Shown here piece by piece: positions 29,698 through 39,069 of a stretch of 64,000 nucleotides of DNA. The DNA is taken from contig JAJFLU010000022.1 in assembly GCA_021772515.1 (NCBI GenBank), positions 1-64,000 of the forward strand, read 5' to 3'. The position numbers and the translations under genes are program-made. Each line of letters starts with the position of its first letter. Positions within the stretch are counted from its first letter, which is position 1. The DNA comes from Opitutales bacterium. GTDB lineage: Bacteria > Verrucomicrobiota > Verrucomicrobiia > Opitutales > UBA2987. Below the pieces are notes generated by a model. That model was not told where the DNA came from. It saw only the letters and a list, made by a program, of their open reading frames with translations, and made no database searches.

Positions 29698-31089
29698 ATG
29701 TTGGTAATGAAGAACTTATTAAACCCGTTATCCTTCCTTGCAGTCGTCCTGGCTCTGTCGTTTACACAGGTCGGCGCTCAAAATGAAATCGTGCCTCTAC
29801 GCCCCGATTATTGGTCCGACCCTGAATTCATTAAAAAGTTTACCTATGGCTACACGCCCAATACCACGACGGAGCCGAGCATAACCTCGGAGGAAAAAGA
29901 ACTTTTCGATACGCTTATACCGTTGATTCGTTCCGATGTAAATTCCGCCATTACGATGCTCCGCACGGTGATTCTCCCGGAGTCCAGCCCGGCGCTCGAT
30001 TTTACACTTGGCAATCTCTATTTTGAAACCGGAGATTTCCAGGGCGCCATTCGGCAATACCTCACTTCAATCAATAAGCTACCCAACTTCGAGCGCGCCT
30101 ACAGCCTTTTAGGCAAAGTCCATGTGCGGCTTGGAGAGATGGATAAAGCGGTTCCCTATCTGGTGAAAACCATTGAATTGGGCGGGGCCGACAGCGATAT
30201 CTATGGACTGCTCGGCTATTGCTACCTGAATCAGGAGAAAGTTAGCTCCTCGCTGTCCGCCTACGAGCAAGCCCTGCTCTACGATCCCAATAATAATGAT
30301 TGGAAACTCGGCAAGGCTCAGGCGTTGCTCATCCTGCAAAAATGGGAGGAATCAATCGGGATATTTGAAGAGCTTATCACTAGATATCCCGACAAAGCGG
30401 AATACTGGCTTCTTCAGGCAAATGCCTATCTCGGGTTGAGAAACACTACTCAATCTGCTGCCAATTACGAAATTCTTCGGCGTATGAAAAAGGCCCGGCC
30501 GGACAGCTTGTTTCAGCTTGGGGATATCTACATGAATGATGGTTTGCCCGATCTCGCCTACCCAGTTTATGTGGAGGGACTCAAAGCTGACCCCAAGCAA
30601 AATGTTCGCAGACCGATGATGGTCGCACATATCCTCACCGATCGTGGGGAGTGGGAGGATGCCAGCCTCTATATCTCTTCGATCCGCAATACATTCAATG
30701 GCCGCTTGGGCGATAAAGAGGAGCTGGACCTCCTGACACTCGATTCCCGTATCGCCCTGGCAACCGGTGATAACGAAAGAGCCAGCATAGCTTTGAAAGC
30801 GATCATTGCGCGCAATCCCTTGGCAGGAGACGCGTTGCTTCTATTGGCCGGATTTCAATCGAACACAAACGAAATCGAAGAGGCTATTCTCAATTACGAA
30901 GCCGCCCGAAAAATAGAAAAATTCAAACGTCGGGCATTATTGGAGCAGGCCCAGATGCATGTTCGCCTGGCAGAGTATGATAAAGCCGTGCCCCTGCTTC
31001 AGGAAGCTCTCGAGATCGAACCGGAAGACAGGATTCAGAAATACATGGAGGCAGTCGAACACGCAGCCCTGTCAAAACGGCTTTTGTAG
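29698..31089 (+). CDS. TPR-repeat protein of the TonB cluster
   Basis: A protein of about 463 residues with a signal peptide (LNPLSFLAVVLALSFTQVGAQ) and then roughly eight to ten tetratricopeptide-like repeats from about residue 85 to the end (for example EAILNYEAARKIEKFKRRAL, YDKAVPLLQEALEIEPED). TPR proteins close TonB2-type operons and probably scaffold the complex. ATG 29698 is chosen; TTG 29674 and ATG 29707 are also in frame. No terminator is obvious downstream, where the convergent NCS1 gene begins. Confidence 0.82.
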   Translation: MLVMKNLLNPLSFLAVVLALSFTQVGAQNEIVPLRPDYWSDPEFIKKFTYGYTPNTTTEPSITSEEKELFDTLIPLIRSDVNSAITMLRTVILPESSPALDFTLGNLYFETGDFQGAIRQYLTSINKLPNFERAYSLLGKVHVRLGEMDKAVPYLVKTIELGGADSDIYGLLGYCYLNQEKVSSSLSAYEQALLYDPNNNDWKLGKAQALLILQKWEESIGIFEELITRYPDKAEYWLLQANAYLGLRNTTQSAANYEILRRMKKARPDSLFQLGDIYMNDGLPDLAYPVYVEGLKADPKQNVRRPMMVAHILTDRGEWEDASLYISSIRNTFNGRLGDKEELDLLTLDSRIALATGDNERASIALKAIIARNPLAGDALLLLAGFQSNTNEIEEAILNYEAARKIEKFKRRALLEQAQMHVRLAEYDKAVPLLQEALEIEPEDRIQKYMEAVEHAALSKRLL

Positions 31090-31193
31090 CGATCACCCTT
31101 TAAAAATAAACGAAACCCCCGAACAATCCCCCCGCTTTTCCCCATCGTGACGAAGAGTCGGTCGGTTGAATGCCTGATCAGTTTGCGGGCTAA

Positions 31194-32690
31194 TTAGTGT
31201 TTCCACGCGCTTAATTTTCGCGCTGCGATGTAGGCGATAAAGGATATGGCAAAGCCCGATATCCATGCGAACTTGAAAATCGATTTGAAGATATCGGGCA
31301 CCCGATCTGAGGAAACCCAGTTAATCTGGATCAGAAAACCGGGAATACTGGGAACGATTCCAATTAACAAGGCAGCAAAAGCGATGTAGCTAAACCCCTT
31401 TGTATAGGCATACTCGCCATCGCTTCTATACAGGTCGGCGACATTAAGATGCCTCCGGCGGCACACGAAGTAATCCGCTACCATGATTCCGCCGATCGGC
31501 CCCAACAACGCGCTATAGGCGATCAGAAAGAGGATAAAACTACCGGTGGGGTCCGAGTAAATTTTCCAGGGGAAAATCAAAATACCAAGAATTCCGGTAA
31601 TTAACCCGCCCATTTTGAAACTGATGTGCCGGGGCCAAAGATTTGAAAAATCATTGGAAGGAGAGACTACGTTGGCAGCGATATTGGTGGACAAGGTCGC
31701 AATACACAATGAAACCAGAGCGAATATCACCAGCACCGGGCTGTCCAACTGAGTCATTAACTCAATCGGATCAGCGATCTCGCGCCCGAAAATTGATGCC
31801 GTGGCGCTGGTCACCATCACTCCAATAAAAGCGTAGAAAGCAAACGCCGGCGGCAGTCCCAATGACTGGCCCACGATTTGATCCTTTTGCGAGCGGGCAT
31901 AGCGGGAGAAATCTGGAATATTGAGGGCCAAAGTGGACCAGAAGCCGATCATCGCGGTGATTCCCAAGAGTGATACATCGAAAAGTTCGGAAAATGTGGT
32001 CAATTTGCTTTGCTGATTCCATACCGAGGCGAATCCTTCCGAAGCCCCATAAGCCCAAACCAGCAACCCTAGGCCGAGAATTATCAGATAGGGGGCGCTC
32101 AGGTTTTCCAGCCATTTCACGCAATTGATACCCTTTAAAATGACGCCGATGTTCATGGCCCAGAAAATCATGAAACAGGTAAATTGGCCCGCCGATATGC
32201 CGAGAATGGGAAGGTCGGTTTTGGTGGCGGGATCAAACCCCATCAACATCGAGGCAACCGCATAAATCACTGTGCCGCCGATCCAGCATTGAATCCCGAA
32301 CCAGCAACAGGCCACCAGACCGCGCATCATGGCAGGTATATTGGCCCCGAGGACCCCAAACGAAGACCTCAGCAGGATGGGGAAGGGGATACCGTATTTG
32401 GTGCCGGGGCAGGCGTTCAGCGCCAAGGGAACCACCATAATTGCGTTTCCCAGAAAAAGGGTGATGACGGCCTGTTTCCAGTTCATCCCCTTCAAAATGA
32501 GACTGCTGGCGATAGTGTAGGTAGGAATCCCAATCGCCATGCCCGCCCACAAAGCCGAAATATTCCAAACCGTCCAGGTACGCTCCTCGACCGGAACCGG
32601 AGCCAGATCAGGATTATAGAGATTACTCTGCTTTATCCCTTGGCCGTTGTCAGCATCCACTCGTTGATCCCTACTATCCACTCGTACCAT
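31194..32690 (-). CDS. NCS1-family nucleobase/allantoin/hydantoin permease
   Basis: A 498-residue inner-membrane symporter with 12 predicted membrane segments. NCS1 landmarks are the N-terminal SNLYNPDLAPVPVEERTW, ALWAGMAIGIPTYTIAS, the substrate-region GVLGANIPAMMRGLVACCWFG, and NIPDFSRYARSQKDQ. The family imports cytosine, uracil, thiamine precursors, allantoin or hydantoin with Na+ or H+; the exact substrate is not readable. It follows the CRTAC1-like gene after 20 bp, probably cotranscribed. It fits the N-heterocycle theme of this region. Confidence 0.9.
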   Translation of the reverse strand: MVRVDSRDQRVDADNGQGIKQSNLYNPDLAPVPVEERTWTVWNISALWAGMAIGIPTYTIASSLILKGMNWKQAVITLFLGNAIMVVPLALNACPGTKYGIPFPILLRSSFGVLGANIPAMMRGLVACCWFGIQCWIGGTVIYAVASMLMGFDPATKTDLPILGISAGQFTCFMIFWAMNIGVILKGINCVKWLENLSAPYLIILGLGLLVWAYGASEGFASVWNQQSKLTTFSELFDVSLLGITAMIGFWSTLALNIPDFSRYARSQKDQIVGQSLGLPPAFAFYAFIGVMVTSATASIFGREIADPIELMTQLDSPVLVIFALVSLCIATLSTNIAANVVSPSNDFSNLWPRHISFKMGGLITGILGILIFPWKIYSDPTGSFILFLIAYSALLGPIGGIMVADYFVCRRRHLNVADLYRSDGEYAYTKGFSYIAFAALLIGIVPSIPGFLIQINWVSSDRVPDIFKSIFKFAWISGFAISFIAYIAARKLSAWKH

Positions 32691-32710
32691 CGATAGTGTA
32701 ACTCAGCCGT

Positions 32711-34621
32711 TCAGAGGTCATTGGAGATGTGGATAAGAGAACCGTCATCTACTCGCTGAAAAAATCTGTTTTCCGGTGTGTTATCTGGAAATGTCCAGAT
32801 CCAGCCGCGCCTTTCGCCAAAAAGGTAAATCCATCGATAGTTTTGTTCGCTGATAAAACACCATGCTCCCAGACCTGAGTCCCATAGATAAATTGCATTG
32901 GTCCCGTTATCTTGAAAGATGTATTGCCACCCGTGCTCCGCGTGAAAAATCCATGGCCAGTACGAGGTATAATAATCCCCATACCAGTCCGAGGCTCGCC
33001 ATTGGGGAAAATCTGTAATCGTCTGCCCATGAAAGTGATCCTCCTCAACCGCGACCAACGTGGAATTTACGGGCTGATTTATCAACACCTGCACCAGTCC
33101 ACTAGGCCAGCGGATTGTTAGACGTGCGATCGGTTCGATCTGCTCCCCAAGGCCGAAGTGTGCTGTAAATTCGTTTTGTCCCAAAAAATTGCTGCCTCCG
33201 CTAATTTCCCTTATTTGCTTCTGGCCGCCGGATCGAGCTTCCAAAGTTAGAAAAGCTCCAATTCCATCCCGGTTTGAATACCGCCCCACTGTTTTGATTC
33301 TTAGCCAAGCCTTGGTGTTGCCATCCTGGTTGTTATAGAGCACAGGATGCCCACCATTATTGAAAATAAACAGGTCGAGATCGCCATCGCGGTCATAATC
33401 TAATGTTGCGATTCCTTTTCCCGACCCAGTGTCGGTTATTCCCATAGCGCTTCCCGTTTCCGTGAAAACTCCTCCTTCATTTTCCCAGAGCCGCGTTCTG
33501 TCTGTATCGTAAGGTGAATTGAATTGACGGGGAAAAACAACCCCATTGGTCACGGCCAAATCGAGATCGCCATCGTTGTCAAAATCAAAGAAAACCGACC
33601 CCCAGCCCCAATCAGCGTTTCTAACTCCAGCGGCATCCGTTTGATCGGAAAACGTACGGTTGCCCAGGTTGCGATAAAGCCGGTTACCGCTGTTTACTGT
33701 GGGATTTGAGCTAAAAATCGAGGAGACAAACCAGTCAAGGAGTCCATCCCCGTCGTAATCTCCGATGGCGGAACCCATTCCATTTTCATCGCCCCCGACT
33801 CCCGCCGCTGCGGTGCCTTCGGTAAAGGTCCCGTCGCCATTATTCCAGAATATTTGGCTGGTTTCGAAATCCGATGCGATAACCAGATCCGGCCAGCCAT
33901 CGGAGTCCATATCGCTGAAGCTGGAGGAGAATCCGAATTGCGCTTTGCCAAAATTTTTAACGACCCCGGCTTGAGCGGCAACATTGACAAAGTGGCCTGG
34001 AGAAGAAAAACCTTCGTTGTGGAGGAGAACCGAATGCTCCACGGTAGAAGGACCGGCTGAAGGTTGAATATCCCACTCTGTGGTGTGCAAGTCTAGCCAT
34101 CCGTCACGATCGTAGTCCCCGAACGCGATGCTGAAGCCCGAGTGGTCGGTTTCACTTTGCAGCGCCACTCCTCTTTGGGTCGCCTCTTCTGTGAAACTGC
34201 CAGCACCGTCATTAATATAGAGGTAATACCGCTTGGCACCGATAACGCTCAGATACAAATCGAGATCGCCATCATTATCGATATCTCCCCACGCCGCACC
34301 GCTGGAAGGTAAACTTTGGTCGAGCCCGGCACTTAATGCCACATCAGTGAAGGTGTCATTTCCATTGTTGCGAAACAACAAGTCGGGAGCATCCAGTCTG
34401 GTTATGTAAAGGTCGATCCAGCCATCGTTGTTAAAGTCGCCCGCCGCGACTCCACCAGTCATAAATGGTTGCTGGGGGAGGGCGTCCACTGGCACATGAT
34501 GCTCAAAATCGACTCCCGCCTGAACAGTAACATCAATGAATTCGGCATTTAAGTTGTAGACTTGTAAAATGCAAAGAACGGCAATGAATCTCGAAATCAC
34601 AAATAACCGTCCGCTTTTCAT
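32711..34621 (-). CDS. CRTAC1-like FG-GAP/VCBS-repeat protein with ASPIC/UnbV domain
   Basis: A 636-residue exported protein with a signal peptide at about 1-27. Seven FG-GAP-type calcium-binding repeats follow (DFNNDGWIDL, DIDNDGDLDL, DYDRDGWLDL, DMDSDGWPDL, DYDGDGLLDW, DFDNDGDLDL, DYDRDGDLDL), forming a beta propeller. Then comes an ASPIC/UnbV domain (about 430-510, RLTIRWPSGLVQVL) and a Trp/Tyr-rich terminal module (about 535-625, WPWIFHAEHGWQYIF) seen in verrucomicrobial surface proteins. It is likely extracellular or outer-membrane; its function is unknown. The NCS1 gene lies directly downstream. Confidence 0.85.
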   Translation of the reverse strand: MKSGRLFVISRFIAVLCILQVYNLNAEFIDVTVQAGVDFEHHVPVDALPQQPFMTGGVAAGDFNNDGWIDLYITRLDAPDLLFRNNGNDTFTDVALSAGLDQSLPSSGAAWGDIDNDGDLDLYLSVIGAKRYYLYINDGAGSFTEEATQRGVALQSETDHSGFSIAFGDYDRDGWLDLHTTEWDIQPSAGPSTVEHSVLLHNEGFSSPGHFVNVAAQAGVVKNFGKAQFGFSSSFSDMDSDGWPDLVIASDFETSQIFWNNGDGTFTEGTAAAGVGGDENGMGSAIGDYDGDGLLDWFVSSIFSSNPTVNSGNRLYRNLGNRTFSDQTDAAGVRNADWGWGSVFFDFDNDGDLDLAVTNGVVFPRQFNSPYDTDRTRLWENEGGVFTETGSAMGITDTGSGKGIATLDYDRDGDLDLFIFNNGGHPVLYNNQDGNTKAWLRIKTVGRYSNRDGIGAFLTLEARSGGQKQIREISGGSNFLGQNEFTAHFGLGEQIEPIARLTIRWPSGLVQVLINQPVNSTLVAVEEDHFHGQTITDFPQWRASDWYGDYYTSYWPWIFHAEHGWQYIFQDNGTNAIYLWDSGLGAWCFISEQNYRWIYLFGERRGWIWTFPDNTPENRFFQRVDDGSLIHISNDL

Positions 34622-34673
34622 GAGAAAGTTATGTTAATTCGTGCAACCTAGGCCAAATTGGCTGGCTGGAAAT

Positions 34674-34704
34674 AAAACAGGCGGGCATAGCGCCCGCCTG
34701 TTTT
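34674..34704 (-). terminator. Strong terminator after the TonB-dependent receptor gene
   Basis: A 13-bp perfect stem, AAAACAGGCGGGC (34674-34686) with GCCCGCCTGTTTT (34692-34704), across a 5-nt loop. On the minus strand it is followed by TTTTATTTCC. It ends the 37251-34723 transcript and separates it from the CRTAC1-like gene, whose start lies just beyond. Confidence 0.93.
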
Positions 34705-34722
34705 AGGGATAATATTTTAAAA

Positions 34723-37251
34723 TTAGAATCTGTAGGTAAAGGCAATTTTGCCGTTGATTCCAGGCGATTTCAGGAGCAAGGAGTTGGCTCCGAATATTGG
34801 ATCTGCGCCGGAGAAAAGATCCTCGTCGGTCAAATTCTCTATGGTTACGATGACATCCCATTTTTCCCTGGCGTAGGAGAAGTTCGCCCTCAGAGTCGTT
34901 GTAGAGGGGAGGACCAGATTTCTATCGAAATTATGGTAGTAAGTGTCCCGCCATTGTGCGCCAAGACCGAAGCCGAATCCGTTTTTAAATTTGAAACTAC
35001 CGTAAATGTTGGCCGACACTTCGGGAAATCCGTTCAGGATAAGATCTGGATTATTGGCGGGCCTGCCACCGACGCCATCACCACCGAAATGAACAAAAAG
35101 ACCGCCCGCGACGAGGGGGAGCCAGAATCCGTCATCGGTATCGGCGAAACGGAAACCGGCTGGTGCGCGACGATTGGTGCGCGACGCTGTGGCTGAGGCA
35201 ATCAAAGTGAATACCTCATTGGGCGCCCAAGTCATTTCCGCTTCAAACCCCTTGGAGCGTATTGCGGTAGCCGCGCCTGAAATGGAGTCGATGTTTTTTT
35301 TGTCCCAGTGATAACCGGCGAAGGTCATGAATAGAGAATTATTTAATCCACTGACTTTCAATCCGGCTTCATAAAGTTCGGATTCAGCGAAATTTTGATC
35401 GCTGGCCAAGTCACCTCCGGTGCTGACCGCGCCTCCTTGGGTGGGATTGAATGCGGTTCCTAGTTGAGCGCTGGCATAAAGGTTTACGCCCTTTGTCACC
35501 GAGAATACGGGGCTGATGCTTCCCAACCAGTAGAATTTACTGTCGTCATTGGTGACGGTGCCGGCGTCTGGGCTTCTTTCGACCTCGTCAGGCACACCTG
35601 ATTCCCAATTGGCATATTCGCCCCGGATGGAGGAAATAAGGGTGAAATTGTCACCGAGTCGGTTGGTCATATAGCCGAATACGCCGGACTGTATCATCTT
35701 GGAATCGGCGTTTGCGGACAGGTTTGAAGACCAAAGGTTGCGGTTGTCGCCAGTTAAGGGGGCACGTTGTGGCCCCACTAGGAGAACAGTATTGCCCGAT
35801 ATTTCAGGTCTTGTAATATCTCTTCTGGCAAACGGTTCGGCATCAAAATCCTGCAATTGCTGAGCATTGATATACCTAATTGAGGATCCCAGAAGAATGT
35901 CCGTGCTATCCCCATAACTGAATTCTATGGTCAATTTATTTTCGATAATTAGTTGATCTATAGCGAAGGCGTATCCGTAACTGGATATTTTATTGGTTTT
36001 GAGGTATTCAAAAAGAAACTTATTTTTGATTATACGGTCAGGATTCGTCGTATTTTCATAATCGAAAAAGATCAATAAATCCTCCGAATCGGCTACATCG
36101 CTCGTGTCGGTCAAAACCGTGGAACCATCGATTTTTTCGGTAAATACCGTGCCACCCGCATTCAGGTAATCCTGGGTATAGCGATATCCCTCGTCACCAA
36201 GATCCTCCAGCAAGGCGATTGTTGCTGCGTCTTGGCTGGTTCCCTCCACAACGCTTCTGGGGACCACAAGGGCAGGATTTGCTCCAAAAATTGTCAGAGA
36301 ATTAGAATGGTCGGTAACATCGAATTCGATCGGGATAAAGGCCGTGTCCGGCTTGGGGAAGGTGTTATTATACAGAGGGCTGGTTTGGTCGGCCGGTTCT
36401 CCGATGATGTAGTTTCCGTTGTTGATGAGATCTTGGGTAATACGATTCCATCCGGGGTTCTCATTGCTATTGAAGTTGAAATACTCACCACCGAAGAAAA
36501 CCTTCACGCCGTCCTTGAGTTTCATTTTCATGGAGGCGTAGATGGAGATGTAGTCGTTATTCAAATCATCGTAATAGCTTCCGCTCTGTTGAGCCGTCAG
36601 GGAGATTCGATAGGCAGCCGGTTTGTTACCTATAAGAACGGGACCACCGACATCGGTTTGGAACTTGAAGTGTTCGTAAAAGCCCACCTCTGCCTTCACG
36701 CTGCCGCGAAACTTGTCGAAATAGGGGGATTTGGGAACTTGGTTTACATAACCACCCGCCTGGGTTGGGCTGAAATGGGCGGGCGCGGGGCCTTTCACCA
36801 CATCTAGGGATTCCATGGAACCAAAGGAAACCGGCATGTCGTTTCGGTTGTAAGCGCGGAGCATTCCATTGAAAAACGTGCCCGAAAGGTCACCACGCAT
36901 AAAAGGTGTTCCGGGAAGTCCGTAATAGTTCACCCGCTGCATGCCTGCCCCGATCTTGTCGAGATCGTGGTAGTCAGTGATATTGAACTGCTTCATGGCC
37001 TCAGGAGTAAGAACAGTGACGGAACGAGGGATATCCATTATGTTCATGCTTCCGTAAACCGAATCTACGGGCCTGGAAGTGGGATCCAGTGTATTGGAGG
37101 CTTCTATTCCGGATTCTTCGGCGATGAATTCTTCGAGCTCTGTGAGTTCTTCATCGGATTGGGCGAAGGTATTGTTGATGCCTAGCAGCAACGACAAGGA
37201 GATCAACAAGATGGCCTTGTGATAGATAGTTGTTTTTATGTCTCTTTTCAT
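34723..37251 (-). CDS. TonB-dependent outer-membrane receptor (siderophore-receptor-like)
   Basis: A receptor of about 842 residues with a signal peptide (KAILLISLSLLLGINNTFA). The plug domain (about 60-180) includes MDIPRSVTVLTPEAMKQF, FMRGDLSG and SLDVVKGPAPAHFSP, followed by a 22-strand barrel ending in the aromatic motif KIAFTYRF. ATG 37251 (MKRDIKTT) is preferred over the in-frame TTG at 37263. There is no Fur-like box upstream; the spacer instead carries the structured leader at 37441-37530. With the binding-protein/ABC cluster behind it, it may import the same small molecule rather than iron. It ends at a strong terminator. Confidence 0.88.
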   Translation of the reverse strand: MKRDIKTTIYHKAILLISLSLLLGINNTFAQSDEELTELEEFIAEESGIEASNTLDPTSRPVDSVYGSMNIMDIPRSVTVLTPEAMKQFNITDYHDLDKIGAGMQRVNYYGLPGTPFMRGDLSGTFFNGMLRAYNRNDMPVSFGSMESLDVVKGPAPAHFSPTQAGGYVNQVPKSPYFDKFRGSVKAEVGFYEHFKFQTDVGGPVLIGNKPAAYRISLTAQQSGSYYDDLNNDYISIYASMKMKLKDGVKVFFGGEYFNFNSNENPGWNRITQDLINNGNYIIGEPADQTSPLYNNTFPKPDTAFIPIEFDVTDHSNSLTIFGANPALVVPRSVVEGTSQDAATIALLEDLGDEGYRYTQDYLNAGGTVFTEKIDGSTVLTDTSDVADSEDLLIFFDYENTTNPDRIIKNKFLFEYLKTNKISSYGYAFAIDQLIIENKLTIEFSYGDSTDILLGSSIRYINAQQLQDFDAEPFARRDITRPEISGNTVLLVGPQRAPLTGDNRNLWSSNLSANADSKMIQSGVFGYMTNRLGDNFTLISSIRGEYANWESGVPDEVERSPDAGTVTNDDSKFYWLGSISPVFSVTKGVNLYASAQLGTAFNPTQGGAVSTGGDLASDQNFAESELYEAGLKVSGLNNSLFMTFAGYHWDKKNIDSISGAATAIRSKGFEAEMTWAPNEVFTLIASATASRTNRRAPAGFRFADTDDGFWLPLVAGGLFVHFGGDGVGGRPANNPDLILNGFPEVSANIYGSFKFKNGFGFGLGAQWRDTYYHNFDRNLVLPSTTTLRANFSYAREKWDVIVTIENLTDEDLFSGADPIFGANSLLLKSPGINGKIAFTYRF

Positions 37252-37440
37252 AGTCAATCGCAATTTAATGAGATTCGAGGTTGGTTTAGTTTTTGGTTAA
37301 ATCAGGTTAGAATATTGAAATTGATTTTGTTAATTTATTTTCCAGCCAGAACATAGAGCGAGCGGGCTGCGCATTACCCAAGGCAATGTCTCAGCGGCTC
37401 CTGAGAGGAGTTTTTTGAATTGGGGGTATAAGCTAAAAAG

Positions 37441-37530
37441 GTAATACATATACGCTATTTAGCCTGGGTGCCGTAGGAGTTTACTCTTACAGCCCTGAGC
37501 CAGGACGGAGGGCTCGTTTTAGGGATATTC
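37441..37530 (-). promoter_or_regulatory. Structured leader RNA candidate, copy A, upstream of the TonB receptor
   Basis: Read on the minus strand, the core 37515-37464 folds into two hairpins. P1 is GAGCC/GGCTC with a 9-nt loop. P2 is GCTGTAAGAG/CTCCTACGGC with one mismatch and a TAAA loop. P2 is flanked by AGG and ACCCAG, which can pair as GG/CC. Copy B (38815-38905) keeps the same plan. The identical strings are CTGGCTYAGGGC and GGCACCCAG. The core ends about 210 nt before the receptor ATG. I do not recognise the class; riboswitch or protein-bound leader is inference. Confidence 0.6.
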
Positions 37531-37707
37531 TATGGTATTCAGGAAATAGAAGCTATTGGCTTTGGCTATATAAGTTAATTTAATATTTTTATTTGCCAAG
37601 AGAAAAATAAAAATTTTTTTCCGATCGCTCATTTTCATCGAATTATTGGTGTGGAAACCCGATATTTATCGCATATCGACTATTCTAAAATATTTTCCCT
37701 CACCAGT

Positions 37708-38682
37708 TCAAGGGACCACTTTGAGGAACGAAATTAGCTGGTTCATTTGCTCTTCACCATAAAGGTGAGGACTCATTTTCACACCTTTCATCTGACCCTG
37801 TGGATCGCGCGTCCAATCAAGAAAGTATTGCTGGTTGTATTTGGCATGGGCTGCCAGTAACTCCAGTTTGCGGTCCGATATTGACCCGCCCATATTTCCC
37901 GACATGGGGGCGTGGCAACAATAGCAGCTTCCCAAATAAATCTCCCTTCCCAAGGAGGCTTCTTCGGATAGATTGGTGTAATTTCCTTTGAATAGTTCCC
38001 CAAATTTTACTTCCCGACGAGTGAATTCCAGGCGGGTGACCCCCCATGGTTTTTTGTGATCCGGGTCGATCAATCCTTTTTCCGTTTCCACATTCAGGTA
38101 GTGGGCATAGGTCTCGGCGCCTTCTTCCAACCGGTTGTACTCTAGTGTGGCCGCGCCTTCTTTCAATCCCCAAACCCCGGGCGGAGTTCCCTCGATTTGC
38201 AGAACGAGGAATGGTTTGTTCTGCTTCAAAACTTTGGCGCCAAAAATGGCTTGATAGCCGTCATTGCAATCAACCACAACCAAATCGGTTACATTTTCGA
38301 GTCCCAGAGCGTTTCGCAGTTCCTCAAGGGGAAGGACCAAAGCCTTTCGCTTCTCACCCATCCAGACCAGATCGGTGGTCAGGGTGTGAGTAGGAAGTTT
38401 CAAAAGATCCTCATAGGCGAGGTAAAGGGATGTCCCCGGGTCGAATCCCAATATTGGACCGTTGACGCAGAGGTCCTCCCCAGACCGCCTCACGGTGTTC
38501 AGGGGAATGGTTGGTGGCTTCCCGGTTTTTTCCGCCAGGAAGCTCTCCGGTTCGGTCTTTTCCTTTTCAGGTTGCGCCAAGGCGCTGTTTAAACTGAGCA
38601 ACAACGGCAAGAACATCGACATGATTGCTTTGACCTTGATGCAGGTAGCTGGTTTTTCGTTACATTTCATAGTTGGGCGCAT
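37708..38682 (-). CDS. Exported molybdopterin-fold/cytochrome c protein
   Basis: A 324-residue periplasmic protein. A signal peptide (LPLLLSLNSALAQ, to about 37) is followed by a domain resembling the oxidoreductase molybdopterin-binding fold (about 68-190: SLYLAYEDLLKLPTHTL, VVVDCNDGYQAIF), then a cytochrome c domain (about 240-324) with the haem motif CYCCH (253-257) and likely axial Met303. I do not see the CxGNxR motif that holds molybdenum in true sulfite-oxidase relatives, so cofactor binding is doubtful. It is closely similar to the C-terminal half of the neighbouring fusion protein (39070-40857). The start may instead be ATG 38670. A leader RNA candidate precedes it. Confidence 0.78.
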   Translation of the reverse strand: MRPTMKCNEKPATCIKVKAIMSMFLPLLLSLNSALAQPEKEKTEPESFLAEKTGKPPTIPLNTVRRSGEDLCVNGPILGFDPGTSLYLAYEDLLKLPTHTLTTDLVWMGEKRKALVLPLEELRNALGLENVTDLVVVDCNDGYQAIFGAKVLKQNKPFLVLQIEGTPPGVWGLKEGAATLEYNRLEEGAETYAHYLNVETEKGLIDPDHKKPWGVTRLEFTRREVKFGELFKGNYTNLSEEASLGREIYLGSCYCCHAPMSGNMGGSISDRKLELLAAHAKYNQQYFLDWTRDPQGQMKGVKMSPHLYGEEQMNQLISFLKVVP

Positions 38683-38814
38683 TTTTGATGGTTTGATTGA
38701 AGTTCAGAAATAATACTGTTTGGCCGACTGAGTTTCCTTTTCCACCCCGCTTGATGAGAGCGCTGCAAAGTCGGCGACGTCATGTGAAACTGAAAAATGA
38801 GTTAATAAGTGTTG

Positions 38815-38905
38815 AAGGCACACGCTTTCTCATCTGGGTGCCACCGCTCTATGCCGTGGCCCTAAGCCAGAACAAAGGCTTATGTTTAGGCTAGTTCCAT
38901 AAATA
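38815..38905 (-). promoter_or_regulatory. Structured leader RNA candidate, copy B, upstream of the cytochrome c protein
   Basis: The core on the minus strand is 38882-38835. P1 is AAGCC/GGCTT with an 8-nt loop containing TGTTCT. P2 is GCCAC/GTGGC with an 11-nt loop, flanked by AGG and ACCCAG as in copy A. Relative to copy A the outer P1 pair changes from G-C to A-T on both sides, and P2 changes sequence but still pairs. The core ends about 150 nt before the start codon and begins about 190 nt after the previous stop, nearly the same offset as copy A. Confidence 0.6.
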
Positions 38906-39069
38906 TCCGAAATGTGAGGCCGCCTGTTTCGACCTTTTCTCAAAGATACTTCAAAATGTAGATTTTCCAAGTCGCGCTATGAAATTTCCCAATAATCGCC
39001 TGGGAAACGATGAGGTTGAGGCATCACGAATCCAACGCCCCTCATCGGATTAATCTCACATTTCCCGCC

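Noticed and set aside
37371..37397. TPP-riboswitch-like strings (CTGAGA and GGGTAATGC) in the leader of the TonB receptor
   Set aside because: The rest of the TPP core, including the CCTGATC and the GCGTAGGGA segment, is missing; the strings instead form a simple CATTGCC/GGTAATG hairpin.
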